A stretch of DNA of 6,591 nt from an uncultured bacterium (GTDB lineage: Bacteria > DRYD01). The stretch covers positions 1 to 6,591 of the forward strand of contig CAKZQG010000021.1 of the NCBI GenBank assembly GCA_937139605.1. Direction: 5' to 3'. Positions 1 through 6,207 of the stretch are shown here, in pieces. Position 1 is the first letter of the stretch. Each line of letters opens with the position of its first letter. Both the position numbers and the translations under genes were made by a program. Under the pieces are notes generated by a model. That model saw nothing but the letters and a program-made list of their open reading frames with translations. It had not been told where the DNA came from and did not search any database.

Positions 1-61
1 TTAACTGTTGTATTGCTGGTAATATAGGATTATTATATTCCTGTTGCTTAACTTCTTTCAT
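1..61 (-). CDS. 5' end of a gene cut by the left window edge, unknown product
   Basis: An ATG at 59-61 opens a frame that stays open to the window edge and encodes 20 residues beginning MKEVKQQEYNNP. It is preceded by a good ribosome binding site, AGGTGG, 4 bases upstream. It starts one base after the stop codon of the transglycosylase gene, so it belongs to the same operon. Too little is visible to assign a function. By position, after a nozzle-like, an internal-protein-like and a transglycosylase gene, it could be a further internal virion (ejection) protein; that is inference from gene order only. Confidence 0.75.
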   Translation of the reverse strand, partial: MKEVKQQEYNNPILPAIQQL

Positions 62-62
62 A

Positions 63-788
63 TTACCACCTATAAAAATTTAATAGTTGCATAATATTGT
101 TAACATAATTCCTTGTTTCCTCTATATTGAATACCCTATCGCCAATTTTCTTTACCCTCTCGTGTCCTGCATTATAAGAAGCCAAAATGTATTTTAATTT
201 TTCAGGGTCACTATAATCTTTATACGTATAACCTAAATATCTTCTTATATAATCAATATATTTAACACCAACACTAATATTGGTTAGTGGGTCATACAAT
301 TCTTTAGAATTAGTTACACCATAATATTTTCCAGTACCAGGCATAATTTGCATTATACCAATTGCTCCTGCAGGACTTTTTGCATTTACAAATCCAGAAG
401 ATTCTTGAACAATAATAGATTTTATAACTTCGGCGGGAACATTATATTTAGCTGATTGTTCTTGTATATACTTTTCATAAGGTTCTATTCTTTTTTTTGT
501 TCTATCTGCTCTTGATAATAAATTTGTTGATAATTCTTTAGAAATAAAGTTAAATTTCCTTTCAGTACTTTTAGGTAAATTCTCTGTAATAATCGCTTCT
601 TCATCAAAAGATGAATCTGAAGAACTAGTACTTTCAATTACAGGAAATACAGGTACTTTAATCTCAATTGGATTATAGTTAATTCTTTTTGCTTTACTTT
701 TATTATATAAGTTCATCTGCTCATATATATTAGCCAGCTTACTTAATCCAGTTTGTAAAGTTTTTAAAGAAAATAATATATCATTCAT
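63..788 (-). CDS. Virion-type lytic transglycosylase (SLT domain), 241 aa
   Basis: The C-terminal half, about residues 103-236, is a soluble lytic transglycosylase domain of the goose-lysozyme-like fold. It shows the catalytic Glu129 in the VQESSG motif, GIMQIMP at 144-150, and ASYNAG at 203-208, followed by the usual RNYVNNI helix near the end. Such enzymes cleave the MurNAc-GlcNAc bond of peptidoglycan and leave a 1,6-anhydro product. The first 100 residues are lower in complexity, with a Ser/Asp/Glu-rich stretch at 53-65 and a basic segment near 93-101, and carry no recognisable domain. There is no signal peptide, which fits a virion-carried protein rather than a secreted one. The gene starts 4 bases after the internal-virion-like gene and lies downstream of a nozzle-like gene, so the likely role is local wall opening during DNA ejection, as done by the N-terminal domain of T7 gp16. 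Its own ribosome binding site is weak, so coupling to the upstream gene is likely. A role in lysis is possible but less likely. Confidence 0.88.
   Translation of the reverse strand: MNDILFSLKTLQTGLSKLANIYEQMNLYNKSKAKRINYNPIEIKVPVFPVIESTSSSDSSFDEEAIITENLPKSTERKFNFISKELSTNLLSRADRTKKRIEPYEKYIQEQSAKYNVPAEVIKSIIVQESSGFVNAKSPAGAIGIMQIMPGTGKYYGVTNSKELYDPLTNISVGVKYIDYIRRYLGYTYKDYSDPEKLKYILASYNAGHERVKKIGDRVFNIEETRNYVNNIMQLLNFYRW
66..71 (-). promoter_or_regulatory. Ribosome binding site of the left-edge gene
   Basis: On the minus strand AGGTGG lies 4 bases before the ATG at 61. It sits inside the last codons (Arg-Trp-stop) of the transglycosylase gene, so translation of the two genes is likely linked. 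It supports the partial frame at 1-61 as a real gene although only 20 codons are visible. Confidence 0.7.
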
Positions 789-792
789 AATA

Positions 793-1407
793 TTACTTTT
801 TAAATCCTAATTTTATTTCAGGTATTGGATATAACATTTCCCACATATTTAACGATGAGTTTGGAAAATAATTATTAAACCAATTATTATTAATTTTATT
901 ATTCGTATCATCCTTTTTTGTATTATTCTCTCCATACTTATTAAGTAAGTTTATAGTTTGTGATAATTGATAACCACTAATAGCTCCCATACCTAAATCA
1001 GTTAGTGCATTACCAAGATTATAACTTGGCATACCTAATTCTGCCTGTGCTTTTTGTAAATCAATTTGTTTATTAAAGTCATCAATTTTCATAGCTAAAT
1101 CATTACTTAACTTAGCTTTTTCTCCTAATAACTTAGCTGCTAATTTACTTCTTAGATTCGAAGTATTTTTTGTATCCCCTAATGAATAATCAATTAAAGT
1201 GGAATTAAGAACATCAGTAGCTTCAATATTAAAAGCTCTATTCAAGTCAGCAAGTTTATTATATTTATCTTCTGTTTTATATTTACTTGTTTCAAGCGTT
1301 TGTATAAACTTATTAATTCTATCCTTTTGCTGTGAAGCATTTGTAGCATTACTAACTAAATTAAGTATTCCACTTCCTGCTGTAAGTAATAATGGTAAAA
1401 TACTCAT
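793..1407 (-). CDS. Probable internal virion (ejection) protein, 204 aa
   Basis: No catalytic motif is visible. The protein starts with a hydrophobic, glycine-containing segment (residues 2-19, SILPLLLTAGSG...), followed by a long polar helical region (about 25-125) rich in Lys, Asp, Gln and Leu with coiled-coil character. A second Gly/Ala-rich hydrophobic patch lies at about 131-155, then an Asn/Lys-rich linker (160-180) and an aromatic, proline-containing tail. This layout, hydrophobic head plus helical body, resembles small podovirus internal core proteins such as T7 gp14, which inserts into the outer membrane. The position between a nozzle-like gene and a transglycosylase gene matches T7 genes 12-14-16. 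The identification rests on architecture and order, not on a sequence motif. The start is secured by a strong ribosome binding site, AGGAGG, 5 bases upstream. Confidence 0.5.
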   Translation of the reverse strand: MSILPLLLTAGSGILNLVSNATNASQQKDRINKFIQTLETSKYKTEDKYNKLADLNRAFNIEATDVLNSTLIDYSLGDTKNTSNLRSKLAAKLLGEKAKLSNDLAMKIDDFNKQIDLQKAQAELGMPSYNLGNALTDLGMGAISGYQLSQTINLLNKYGENNTKKDDTNNKINNNWFNNYFPNSSLNMWEMLYPIPEIKLGFKK

Positions 1408-1408
1408 A

Positions 1409-3829
1409 TTATCCTCCTATTAAAGATTCTCCTGCTAATTCTAAGTTATATTGTATTGTATTTATTCTACCTTTAAATTCCAATTCCATATTTAACCTAT
1501 TAGATGGTACTCTATCTTTGAATGGAACTAAATATTTCCTATATTCTCCATTTACTAAGTTAACAGTATTACCATTTAATTTCAATTTAATCTCTGTATT
1601 ATTATCAGTAGCAACTATTACTTCTGTAATGTATTTTAATAGTTTATATTCGTCGAAGGAAGTTTTAGGAAAAACTATCCTAGAATTTCTTTGTATTCCT
1701 TCATTAAAGCGCAATAGTAAAACTTTATTACCAAATCCAAGTAAAACTATACTCCCCTCATTTTTAATCGCTTTTAAGTCATTTATGCGATACTTAGAAG
1801 GTACATCTATACTAAACCAAGTTTCAGTAAAATCATCATAAATATAACATATTTCGTTATCAAAATCAAATACTAACAATTGTTTATTATATTCATCATA
1901 GTGTATAGCAAGTTCCTTGTATCTACTTTCAATTATATTTTGTATTTGTGTAGAAATTAGTTTACTTTGATTACCACTGTAAACTATTATCCCTTTATTA
2001 AATAGTATAAAAAACTTATCTGATGATTTAGATATTTGAAACTTATTTTCTATTCCAACAGGAACTGAATCTTGTATTGGTACTAAAATTATATCCCCCG
2101 CTTTATCAGATTGTATTATAAACATTTCAGAATAATTCTTAGTGAATATTATTAAATTCTTATTAAGTTCACTATAAGCAATTATCTTATCTTTAATATT
2201 TTCTACTATTCTACTTTTATAATACAATAAGTCTTGGAATCTACCATTTCCATAAGCTGGTAAATATATTTCCCCATTCTTATAACCAATAAGTAAATTG
2301 TTAACTTTCTCTACTTTGTCAGGTATTATAAACCCTTTATTAAAGTCTTCATATACTAAACCCGTATTGTTTAATAAAGTAATACCTGTTAATTCCCTTT
2401 TGGTAATTAAGAAGTCTTTACTATTTAGTTTTTTTCTATCATAGAAATCTAACTCCCATACTAATTCTGGTTCTTCTGAATCAAACTTTAAGTAATATCT
2501 AAACTTAGTAACTTGTGGAAAGTCATTATAATACCAATCTTCATCTGTTAATACCGTATTTTTAACTTCTATCCCAAACTTATTGGCTGGTGAACCTATT
2601 ATCTCAACTTTATCTGAACGTAAAAATACTTCATCACTATTTTCTACTACCATTGTGGTAATTAATTCAGCGTGTTTAAGCCCTGGTTTTTCTATCCCAA
2701 TTTGTTCAATATTGAATGGTTTATAAACAAAGTAAGGTTCATTATTAGCTAAAATATCACTTGGCTGTAAATGTGTAAAACCTATGTTATTTATATTGGG
2801 TACTTCAAACTTACATTCTTCTTTTACTTTTAGTAAAACAAACTTATTTTCCGCTGAAATCTTTACTTTTGAATTATATACTAAATTGCCTGATTTAATT
2901 CTTCCAAATACGTATATTAAAGTATCTTTTGAATTTATTATCTCTACATCGCTGTTATTACTTAACTTATCTTCAAAGTAACTACTAAAATATTCATACG
3001 GAATTAAAAAGTCAGTTAAATAGTTTTTACCGTTTCTAACTTCTACCCTTCTTAAAGTATATAATTCATAAGGATAACTTGGTGTATGTAATTTAATATA
3101 TACAGGAACTTCTCCTGCATATCCAAAATAAGTTAATTCTCTTGATTTGCATTCTAATAGTGTATCATTATTTAATACGTTAAATATTATCCTATTTAAA
3201 AACCCAGTTTGATTACCAGTTGGTCTTTCTACTTCCTCTTGAAAAGCAAATCTAACAGTTCTATTATTAGCATCTAAGCTTTTATTAACTAACTTGCAAT
3301 CAGTTATTACTTTTTCTTTATACTCAAGCTTATACTTTTGTATATTTAGCGGATATATTGCTGAATAATAAGTAACTCCTCTTTTGTTTCTTTTATACCG
3401 CTTAACCTTACTTATTACTACTACTGAATGTTTAAAATAAATATTTAACCTACCCTTTGTGTTTACTATTTCTTTTAACTCATCATCCAAAGTAGCTAAA
3501 TTTATTACATAGGTAGTATCCTTATGTAAATGTAATACATAAGCTGTATCACTTTTGAATATCTTATATTCATATTTATCAAACTCTTCATCATAAATAA
3601 ACTCTAATTCATCATTTTCATAATTATATTCATTTTTTAAACTATCACTTAAATAACAAATACCTTCCGCTATATTATCATTATTTATTACTTCAGCTTT
3701 ATATCTAACACTTTCAATATAATTCTGATTTACTTTACAATTATGAAAAGTAGTAGCATATTCTAATGAAATATCATTTTCATCTGCTGCAGTATATAAA
3801 CCTTTTATTGTTTTAATAAGTTGTTTCAT
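1409..3829 (-). CDS. Podovirus nozzle / tail tubular protein B-like structural protein, 806 aa
   Basis: This is the largest gene in the window. The protein is almost entirely predicted beta structure, with many short alternating hydrophobic strands, few helices, and no signal peptide or membrane segment. Strand-turn repeats with a propeller-like look run through the second half, such as IIAYSELNKNLIIFTKN, FFILFNKGIIVYSG, and ICYIYDDFTETWFSID near residues 655-675. The last roughly 75 residues (KYITEVIVATDN near 733 and RVPSNRLNMELEFKG near 773-787) resemble the terminal beta domain of T7 gp12-type nozzle proteins, in which an arginine-led strand pair closes the protein. T7 gp12 is of very similar length (about 794 residues). 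In the virion such a protein forms the distal hexameric nozzle of the short tail. Homologues in crAss-like phages are often labelled stabilization protein. The ATG overlaps the stop of the preceding small gene (TAATG), and no clear ribosome binding site is present, suggesting termination-reinitiation. A tail-fibre or tailspike role is the main alternative. Confidence 0.6.
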   Translation of the reverse strand: MKQLIKTIKGLYTAADENDISLEYATTFHNCKVNQNYIESVRYKAEVINNDNIAEGICYLSDSLKNEYNYENDELEFIYDEEFDKYEYKIFKSDTAYVLHLHKDTTYVINLATLDDELKEIVNTKGRLNIYFKHSVVVISKVKRYKRNKRGVTYYSAIYPLNIQKYKLEYKEKVITDCKLVNKSLDANNRTVRFAFQEEVERPTGNQTGFLNRIIFNVLNNDTLLECKSRELTYFGYAGEVPVYIKLHTPSYPYELYTLRRVEVRNGKNYLTDFLIPYEYFSSYFEDKLSNNSDVEIINSKDTLIYVFGRIKSGNLVYNSKVKISAENKFVLLKVKEECKFEVPNINNIGFTHLQPSDILANNEPYFVYKPFNIEQIGIEKPGLKHAELITTMVVENSDEVFLRSDKVEIIGSPANKFGIEVKNTVLTDEDWYYNDFPQVTKFRYYLKFDSEEPELVWELDFYDRKKLNSKDFLITKRELTGITLLNNTGLVYEDFNKGFIIPDKVEKVNNLLIGYKNGEIYLPAYGNGRFQDLLYYKSRIVENIKDKIIAYSELNKNLIIFTKNYSEMFIIQSDKAGDIILVPIQDSVPVGIENKFQISKSSDKFFILFNKGIIVYSGNQSKLISTQIQNIIESRYKELAIHYDEYNKQLLVFDFDNEICYIYDDFTETWFSIDVPSKYRINDLKAIKNEGSIVLLGFGNKVLLLRFNEGIQRNSRIVFPKTSFDEYKLLKYITEVIVATDNNTEIKLKLNGNTVNLVNGEYRKYLVPFKDRVPSNRLNMELEFKGRINTIQYNLELAGESLIGG
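1413..1418 (-). promoter_or_regulatory. Strong ribosome binding site of the internal-virion-like gene
   Basis: A consensus AGGAGG on the minus strand lies 5 bases before the ATG at 1407. It is built into the two terminal glycine codons (GGA GGA TAA) of the nozzle-like gene, whose stop is at 1409-1411. The signal fixes the start of the 204-residue protein and lets it be translated more strongly than the preceding 806-residue gene. Confidence 0.85.
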
Positions 3830-3999
3830 TAGTTCATACTCAATACTGTTAACCCTCTATCATTAAATAAAAAAATAAAATCTACAACTATATCAGCTCC
3901 ATACATCCTAATAAAATAATCAGATACTATCTTTACATATAACTCGCATATTTCATCTTCTAAGTTATCTAATTCTTGATTTTCTAATTCTTCTTCCAT
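3829..3999 (-). CDS. Small acidic protein of unknown function, 56 aa
   Basis: I do not recognise this protein. With the ATG at 3999 it begins MEEELENQELDNLEDEI, a strongly acidic helix-forming segment of about 20 residues, followed by a hydrophobic half (residues 20-50) containing YVKIVSDYFIRMYG and VVDFIFLF. It is soluble or peripherally attached rather than clearly transmembrane. An upstream in-frame ATG at 4011 would add four residues. The ATG at 3999 is preferred because GGAGGG lies 4 bases before it and because it overlaps the stop of the peptidase gene by one base (TAATG). Its own TAA overlaps the ATG of the nozzle-like gene in the same way. Possible roles, such as a chaperone for the tail protein or a lysis modulator, are guesses from position. 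Confidence 0.7.
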   Translation of the reverse strand: MEEELENQELDNLEDEICELYVKIVSDYFIRMYGADIVVDFIFLFNDRGLTVLSMN

Positions 4000-4457
4000 T
4001 ATTCCCTCCATCTTGCTGGTGATACTCTTTGTAAAATACTTCTGGTATCAATATGCACAAAAGTTGGATATAAACCTAAACCTAAATTTCCTTTTTCCTT
4101 CGGAAGGAAATAAAATTTATTCGGTGTTTTATCCCACAAATCTAAAGTTAAATATAATCCTTTTAAATCACTCTTACTTTTAACAGTCCAATCAACAGCA
4201 TTAAACACTAAGTGCAATGAATTACTTTTCCCTCCTATTTTACTGTTATACTGTGGTGTCCTATATGTTGAGTTAATTGTAATTGGCTCTCCATAGTATT
4301 CTCTCAACATATCAAGACACTTCATAGTTGGGATTATATTTGCTATATACTGCATTGGGATTTGTTCTTTAGTTATCTTTTGGATTTTAATCGGTTCTAA
4401 GATTTCATCCCAAGTAAAATATTTAAACTTAACTTCTTCAATTATTCTATCAATCAT
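3999..4457 (-). CDS. Peptidase M15 family peptidoglycan endopeptidase, probable endolysin, 152 aa
   Basis: Zinc-dependent D,D- or L,D-cleaving peptidase of the M15 (M15_3-like) type. Landmarks are TYRTPQYNSKIGG at about 64-76 (the SxYRxxxxNxxxGG pattern), the first metal-ligand motif with His82 (SLH) and Asp89 (NAVDW), then GLGLYPTFVHIDTR at 126-139 with His135 as the third ligand, and the terminal ARW. The residue normally Gly in SxHxxGxAxD is Phe86 here (HLVFNAVD), while the presumed ligands are all kept. The single-domain size is typical for phage endolysins of Gram-negative hosts. No signal peptide is seen, so it would need a holin for release, and one is encoded nearby. The ATG at 4455-4457 shares a base with the stop of the metallophosphoesterase gene (TGATG) and has GGGAG 8 bases upstream. 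A TTG one codon earlier is open but worse placed. A virion-associated wall hydrolase is an alternative, since tail genes follow directly. Confidence 0.85.
   Translation of the reverse strand: MIDRIIEEVKFKYFTWDEILEPIKIQKITKEQIPMQYIANIIPTMKCLDMLREYYGEPITINSTYRTPQYNSKIGGKSNSLHLVFNAVDWTVKSKSDLKGLYLTLDLWDKTPNKFYFLPKEKGNLGLGLYPTFVHIDTRSILQRVSPARWRE
4004..4009 (-). promoter_or_regulatory. Ribosome binding site that selects the start of the 56-aa gene
   Basis: GGAGGG on the minus strand ends 4 bases before the ATG at 3999 and lies within the Trp-Arg-Glu end of the peptidase gene. It decides between two in-frame ATGs: the upstream one at 4011 overlaps the binding site itself and has no comparable signal of its own. 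Confidence 0.75.
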
Positions 4458-5218
4458 CAATAAATCTCCCTATTTATTATTCTTCTTAGGTTAACTATAA
4501 ATCCCTTGTCCTTAGTCGTTATAACCTCTGCAAATCCGTGCTCCCATTGGTTAAACAAATTATATTCTGGATATAAGTCACACAAGCACCCATTAACCCA
4601 AACACTCTTAACTTTGCCTTTTAAATCCCTACTGCTATACGATTGACTTATATGCCAATGTCCCAATAAGATATTTGCTTGTAACTTTAATAGATACTGC
4701 CTTGCAACATTGATTAAATTGCTTGTCGCTCTTATTTCGTGTCCGTGCATAATAAACAATTCATTTATCTTTATGAGTTGATTATAATGCACAGTTTTAA
4801 TATTTAATTTCTTTAATTCTAATAACTCTTCAATGGTCAATGTTTCCAATCCAAATAGTGCTTCAGCGTGTAACCAAATATAATCATCAAGTCTCTTTTC
4901 GTGGTTACCATATTTATAAATTATTTCGCCTTTAAAATTTTTTCTTAGTGTATTTAAAAACTCTTTTACAACTTCTATTTCATCTTTTATCTGCTTGTGT
5001 TTTGGATGTCTTTTGTATCTACCAACCCCCTCAAAATCAATTAAGTCTCCGTTAATTATAAGTGTATCATAATACTTTAATTGACTAAGAGCTATGTTAG
5101 ACACCTCTTTGTTATGTTTTGGGATATGAAGGTCATTTATTATCATTATTCTCTTGCTACCTTTTATTTCAAAAGGTTTAATATAATTAGTAATGCCTTC
5201 CTGTCTAATAAATTCCAT
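4457..5218 (-). CDS. Calcineurin-like metallophosphoesterase, 253 aa
   Basis: All five metallophosphoesterase motifs are present in order: DLH (Asp29, His31), GDLID (Asp58), GNHE (Asn105, His106), MHGHE (His158), and GHWH (His187, His189). These bind a two-metal centre that hydrolyses phosphomono- or phosphodiester bonds, and the substrate cannot be read from sequence. Such enzymes are common in phages, where roles in nucleic acid end-processing or nucleotide signalling have been considered. The preferred start is the ATG at 5216-5218, giving a 14-base overlap with the helix-turn-helix gene. A TTG at 5281 would add 21 residues (first residues LTEVDLHKERF) but would require a much longer overlap, and no ATG lies in that stretch. 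The ribosome binding site of the ATG is weak. The core begins at about residue 22 after a short IKPFEIKG linker that looks like the junction between domains in phage proteins where a helix-turn-helix is fused to a phosphoesterase. Confidence 0.88.
   Translation of the reverse strand: MEFIRQEGITNYIKPFEIKGSKRIMIINDLHIPKHNKEVSNIALSQLKYYDTLIINGDLIDFEGVGRYKRHPKHKQIKDEIEVVKEFLNTLRKNFKGEIIYKYGNHEKRLDDYIWLHAEALFGLETLTIEELLELKKLNIKTVHYNQLIKINELFIMHGHEIRATSNLINVARQYLLKLQANILLGHWHISQSYSSRDLKGKVKSVWVNGCLCDLYPEYNLFNQWEHGFAEVITTKDKGFIVNLRRIINREIY
4466..4470 (-). promoter_or_regulatory. Ribosome binding site of the M15 peptidase gene
   Basis: GGGAG on the minus strand lies 8 bases before the ATG at 4457 and only 5 before the in-frame TTG at 4460. 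The spacing favours the ATG. The site lies inside the last codons of the metallophosphoesterase gene (Asn-Arg-Glu-Ile-Tyr). Confidence 0.6.
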
Positions 5219-5564
5219 ATTTCTTGTAATCCAAAATTTTATAATAAATCGTTCTTTGTGCAAATCCACTTCTGTTAGCAATCTTAAAAGATATTTCTTT
5301 CGCAGATTTATCAGGATACTTCTTTGATAAAGCTAAATATTCTTTAATAATCTTTTCCCCATTAGCTTTATGATAATTACTTGCTCTTTCAATTCCTAAA
5401 TAGTTTCTTAAAAATGTTACATTCCTTCTTATCGTTTCTAAATCATAACTTGTTCTACTTATTCTTTTATATATCTTTGCTATACTTGTGTCATTTAACT
5501 CTTTGTTTTCATTAAGTATTTTCTCTAATGCACCCCAGTCTATTTTCTTTTTTGCTGTTTTCAT
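5205..5564 (-). CDS. Small helix-turn-helix-type DNA-binding protein, 119 aa
   Basis: Basic, all-helical protein with two segments that look like helix-turn-helix units: one at about 26-55 (SIAKIYKRISRTSYDLETIRR) and one at about 86-111 (KSAKEISFKIANRSGFAQRTIYYKI). No catalytic motif, signal peptide or membrane segment is visible. The ATG overlaps the stop of the spanin-like gene by four bases (ATGA) and the end overlaps the metallophosphoesterase gene, so all three are translated together. It may act as the DNA-binding half of a two-subunit pair with that phosphoesterase, be a transcription factor, or be a small-terminase-like protein; sequence alone does not separate these. The first interpretation comes from the fusion of comparable domains that I recall in other phages. 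Confidence 0.6.
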   Translation of the reverse strand: MKTAKKKIDWGALEKILNENKELNDTSIAKIYKRISRTSYDLETIRRNVTFLRNYLGIERASNYHKANGEKIIKEYLALSKKYPDKSAKEISFKIANRSGFAQRTIYYKILDYKKYGIY

Positions 5565-6016
5565 AATCCCAAAGCAATGATAATTGTTATAACTACTCCA
5601 GCGATAAAATTCAAGTAAGGCTTTTCATACCAAGCTGTTCCATTCTGGAACGGCTTCACTGTTTCAATTATATCGTAAATTTTCACTGTATCCCTAATAA
5701 GTTTCTCATATGTTTGAAATTTTACATCCATAAACCATTTCGCAACAGTATCAATTTCTACCATCGCAGAAATCTGAATAGTTGCATTACTATCACTAAT
5801 AGTAGTATCCAATTGAGTAGTTAAGGTTTCATTAACAACCGTAATAGGTTTAATCTTTTCTATTACCTTTGTAATTTTCTTTTCAACCACAAGAGTATCT
5901 GTAACAATTTTTACTTCTTGCTTCGGTTTGTATTTTTCTCCACAACTTGAGATAACATATATCCCAAGTAGAAAAGATAAAATAGCAATTAAGATTAAAC
6001 TAAAATTGTTCTTCAT
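5561..6016 (-). CDS. Candidate unimolecular spanin: lipoprotein signal plus C-terminal membrane helix, 151 aa
   Basis: The N-terminus has a basic start, a hydrophobic core at about 5-21, and the lipobox-like ISSC with Cys25, the only cysteine, followed by Gly-Glu. The middle (about 30-125) is periplasmic in character, rich in Val, Ile, Thr, Glu and Lys with alternating beta-type patterns such as TDTLVVEKKITKVIEKI and DTVKIYDIIETV. The C-terminus, after WYEKP, is a hydrophobic helix at about 133-151 (NFIAGVVITIIIALGL). A lipoylated N-terminus in the outer membrane joined to a C-terminal inner-membrane helix is the plan of u-spanins such as T1 gp11, which fuse the two membranes in the last step of lysis. 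The nearby holin and wall peptidase agree with this. If the N-terminal segment is an uncleaved anchor instead, it would be a two-helix membrane protein of unknown role. The start overlaps the previous gene by 17 bases and has AAGAG 6 bases upstream. Confidence 0.6.
   Translation of the reverse strand: MKNNFSLILIAILSFLLGIYVISSCGEKYKPKQEVKIVTDTLVVEKKITKVIEKIKPITVVNETLTTQLDTTISDSNATIQISAMVEIDTVAKWFMDVKFQTYEKLIRDTVKIYDIIETVKPFQNGTAWYEKPYLNFIAGVVITIIIALGL
5632..5656. repeat. 10-bp inverted repeat inside the spanin-like gene
   Basis: AAGCTGTTCC (5632-5641) and GGAACGGCTT (5647-5656) flank a 5-base spacer. As plus-strand RNA the arms pair throughout with one U-G wobble. In the real, minus-strand mRNA there is a single C-A mismatch near the middle. 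There is no T-run on either side. The element lies in codons for the KPFQNGTAW region just before the C-terminal membrane helix. It could be mRNA structure that affects folding or translation speed, or chance. Confidence 0.45.
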
Positions 6017-6194
6017 CTTTTTCTCTTGAATATTCTTTAGCTAATTCTATTACACTTCTTTTTACTGATTCAGGATGATAACCATAAACTGTAAGCGTAT
6101 TTAGTAAAATCTCTAATAAATCATCTACCACTATATCTAAGTGTTTAAATTCAATGGTAATAATTTTTTCTTCATCTTCAAATGTTACTTTCAT
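6000..6194 (-). CDS. Small acidic protein of unknown function, 64 aa
   Basis: I do not recognise this protein. It begins with a beta-type strand pair (MKVTFEDEEKIITIEF), followed by a helix (VVDDLLEILLNTLTV), the segment YGYHPESVKRS near 37-47, and a charged amphipathic C-terminal helix. This is a common architecture for small soluble phage proteins and shows no metal-binding or membrane motif. The ATG at 6192-6194 has GAGAG 6 bases upstream. It is the first gene after the intrinsic terminator and its end overlaps the spanin-like gene by 17 bases, so it heads the downstream part of the operon. Confidence 0.7.
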   Translation of the reverse strand: MKVTFEDEEKIITIEFKHLDIVVDDLLEILLNTLTVYGYHPESVKRSVIELAKEYSREKDEEQF

Positions 6195-6207
6195 AAAGTT
6201 CTCTCTA

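Noticed and set aside
1199-1423. Plus-strand open frame of 74 codons with a hydrophobic product
   Set aside because: It is antisense to the well-supported 204-residue gene; the hydrophobicity comes from the reverse complement of Lys/Asn/Glu codons, and no initiation signal is present.
1392-1841. Plus-strand open frame of 149 codons
   Set aside because: It lies opposite the nozzle-like and internal-virion-like genes, encodes a low-complexity Ser/Leu/Phe-rich peptide typical of the antisense of AT-rich genes, and has no ribosome binding site or recognisable motif.
2784-2981. Plus-strand open frame of 65 codons
   Set aside because: It is wholly antisense to the 806-residue structural gene, with no ribosome binding site and no motif.
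5081-5278. Plus-strand open frame of 65 codons
   Set aside because: It is antisense to the start of the metallophosphoesterase and the end of the helix-turn-helix gene; its composition is that of a shadow frame.
5219-5281. Longer metallophosphoesterase starting at the TTG at 5281
   Set aside because: It would need a non-ATG start with no good ribosome binding site and a 77-base overlap; the family core begins well after the ATG at 5218, so the extra residues are not required.
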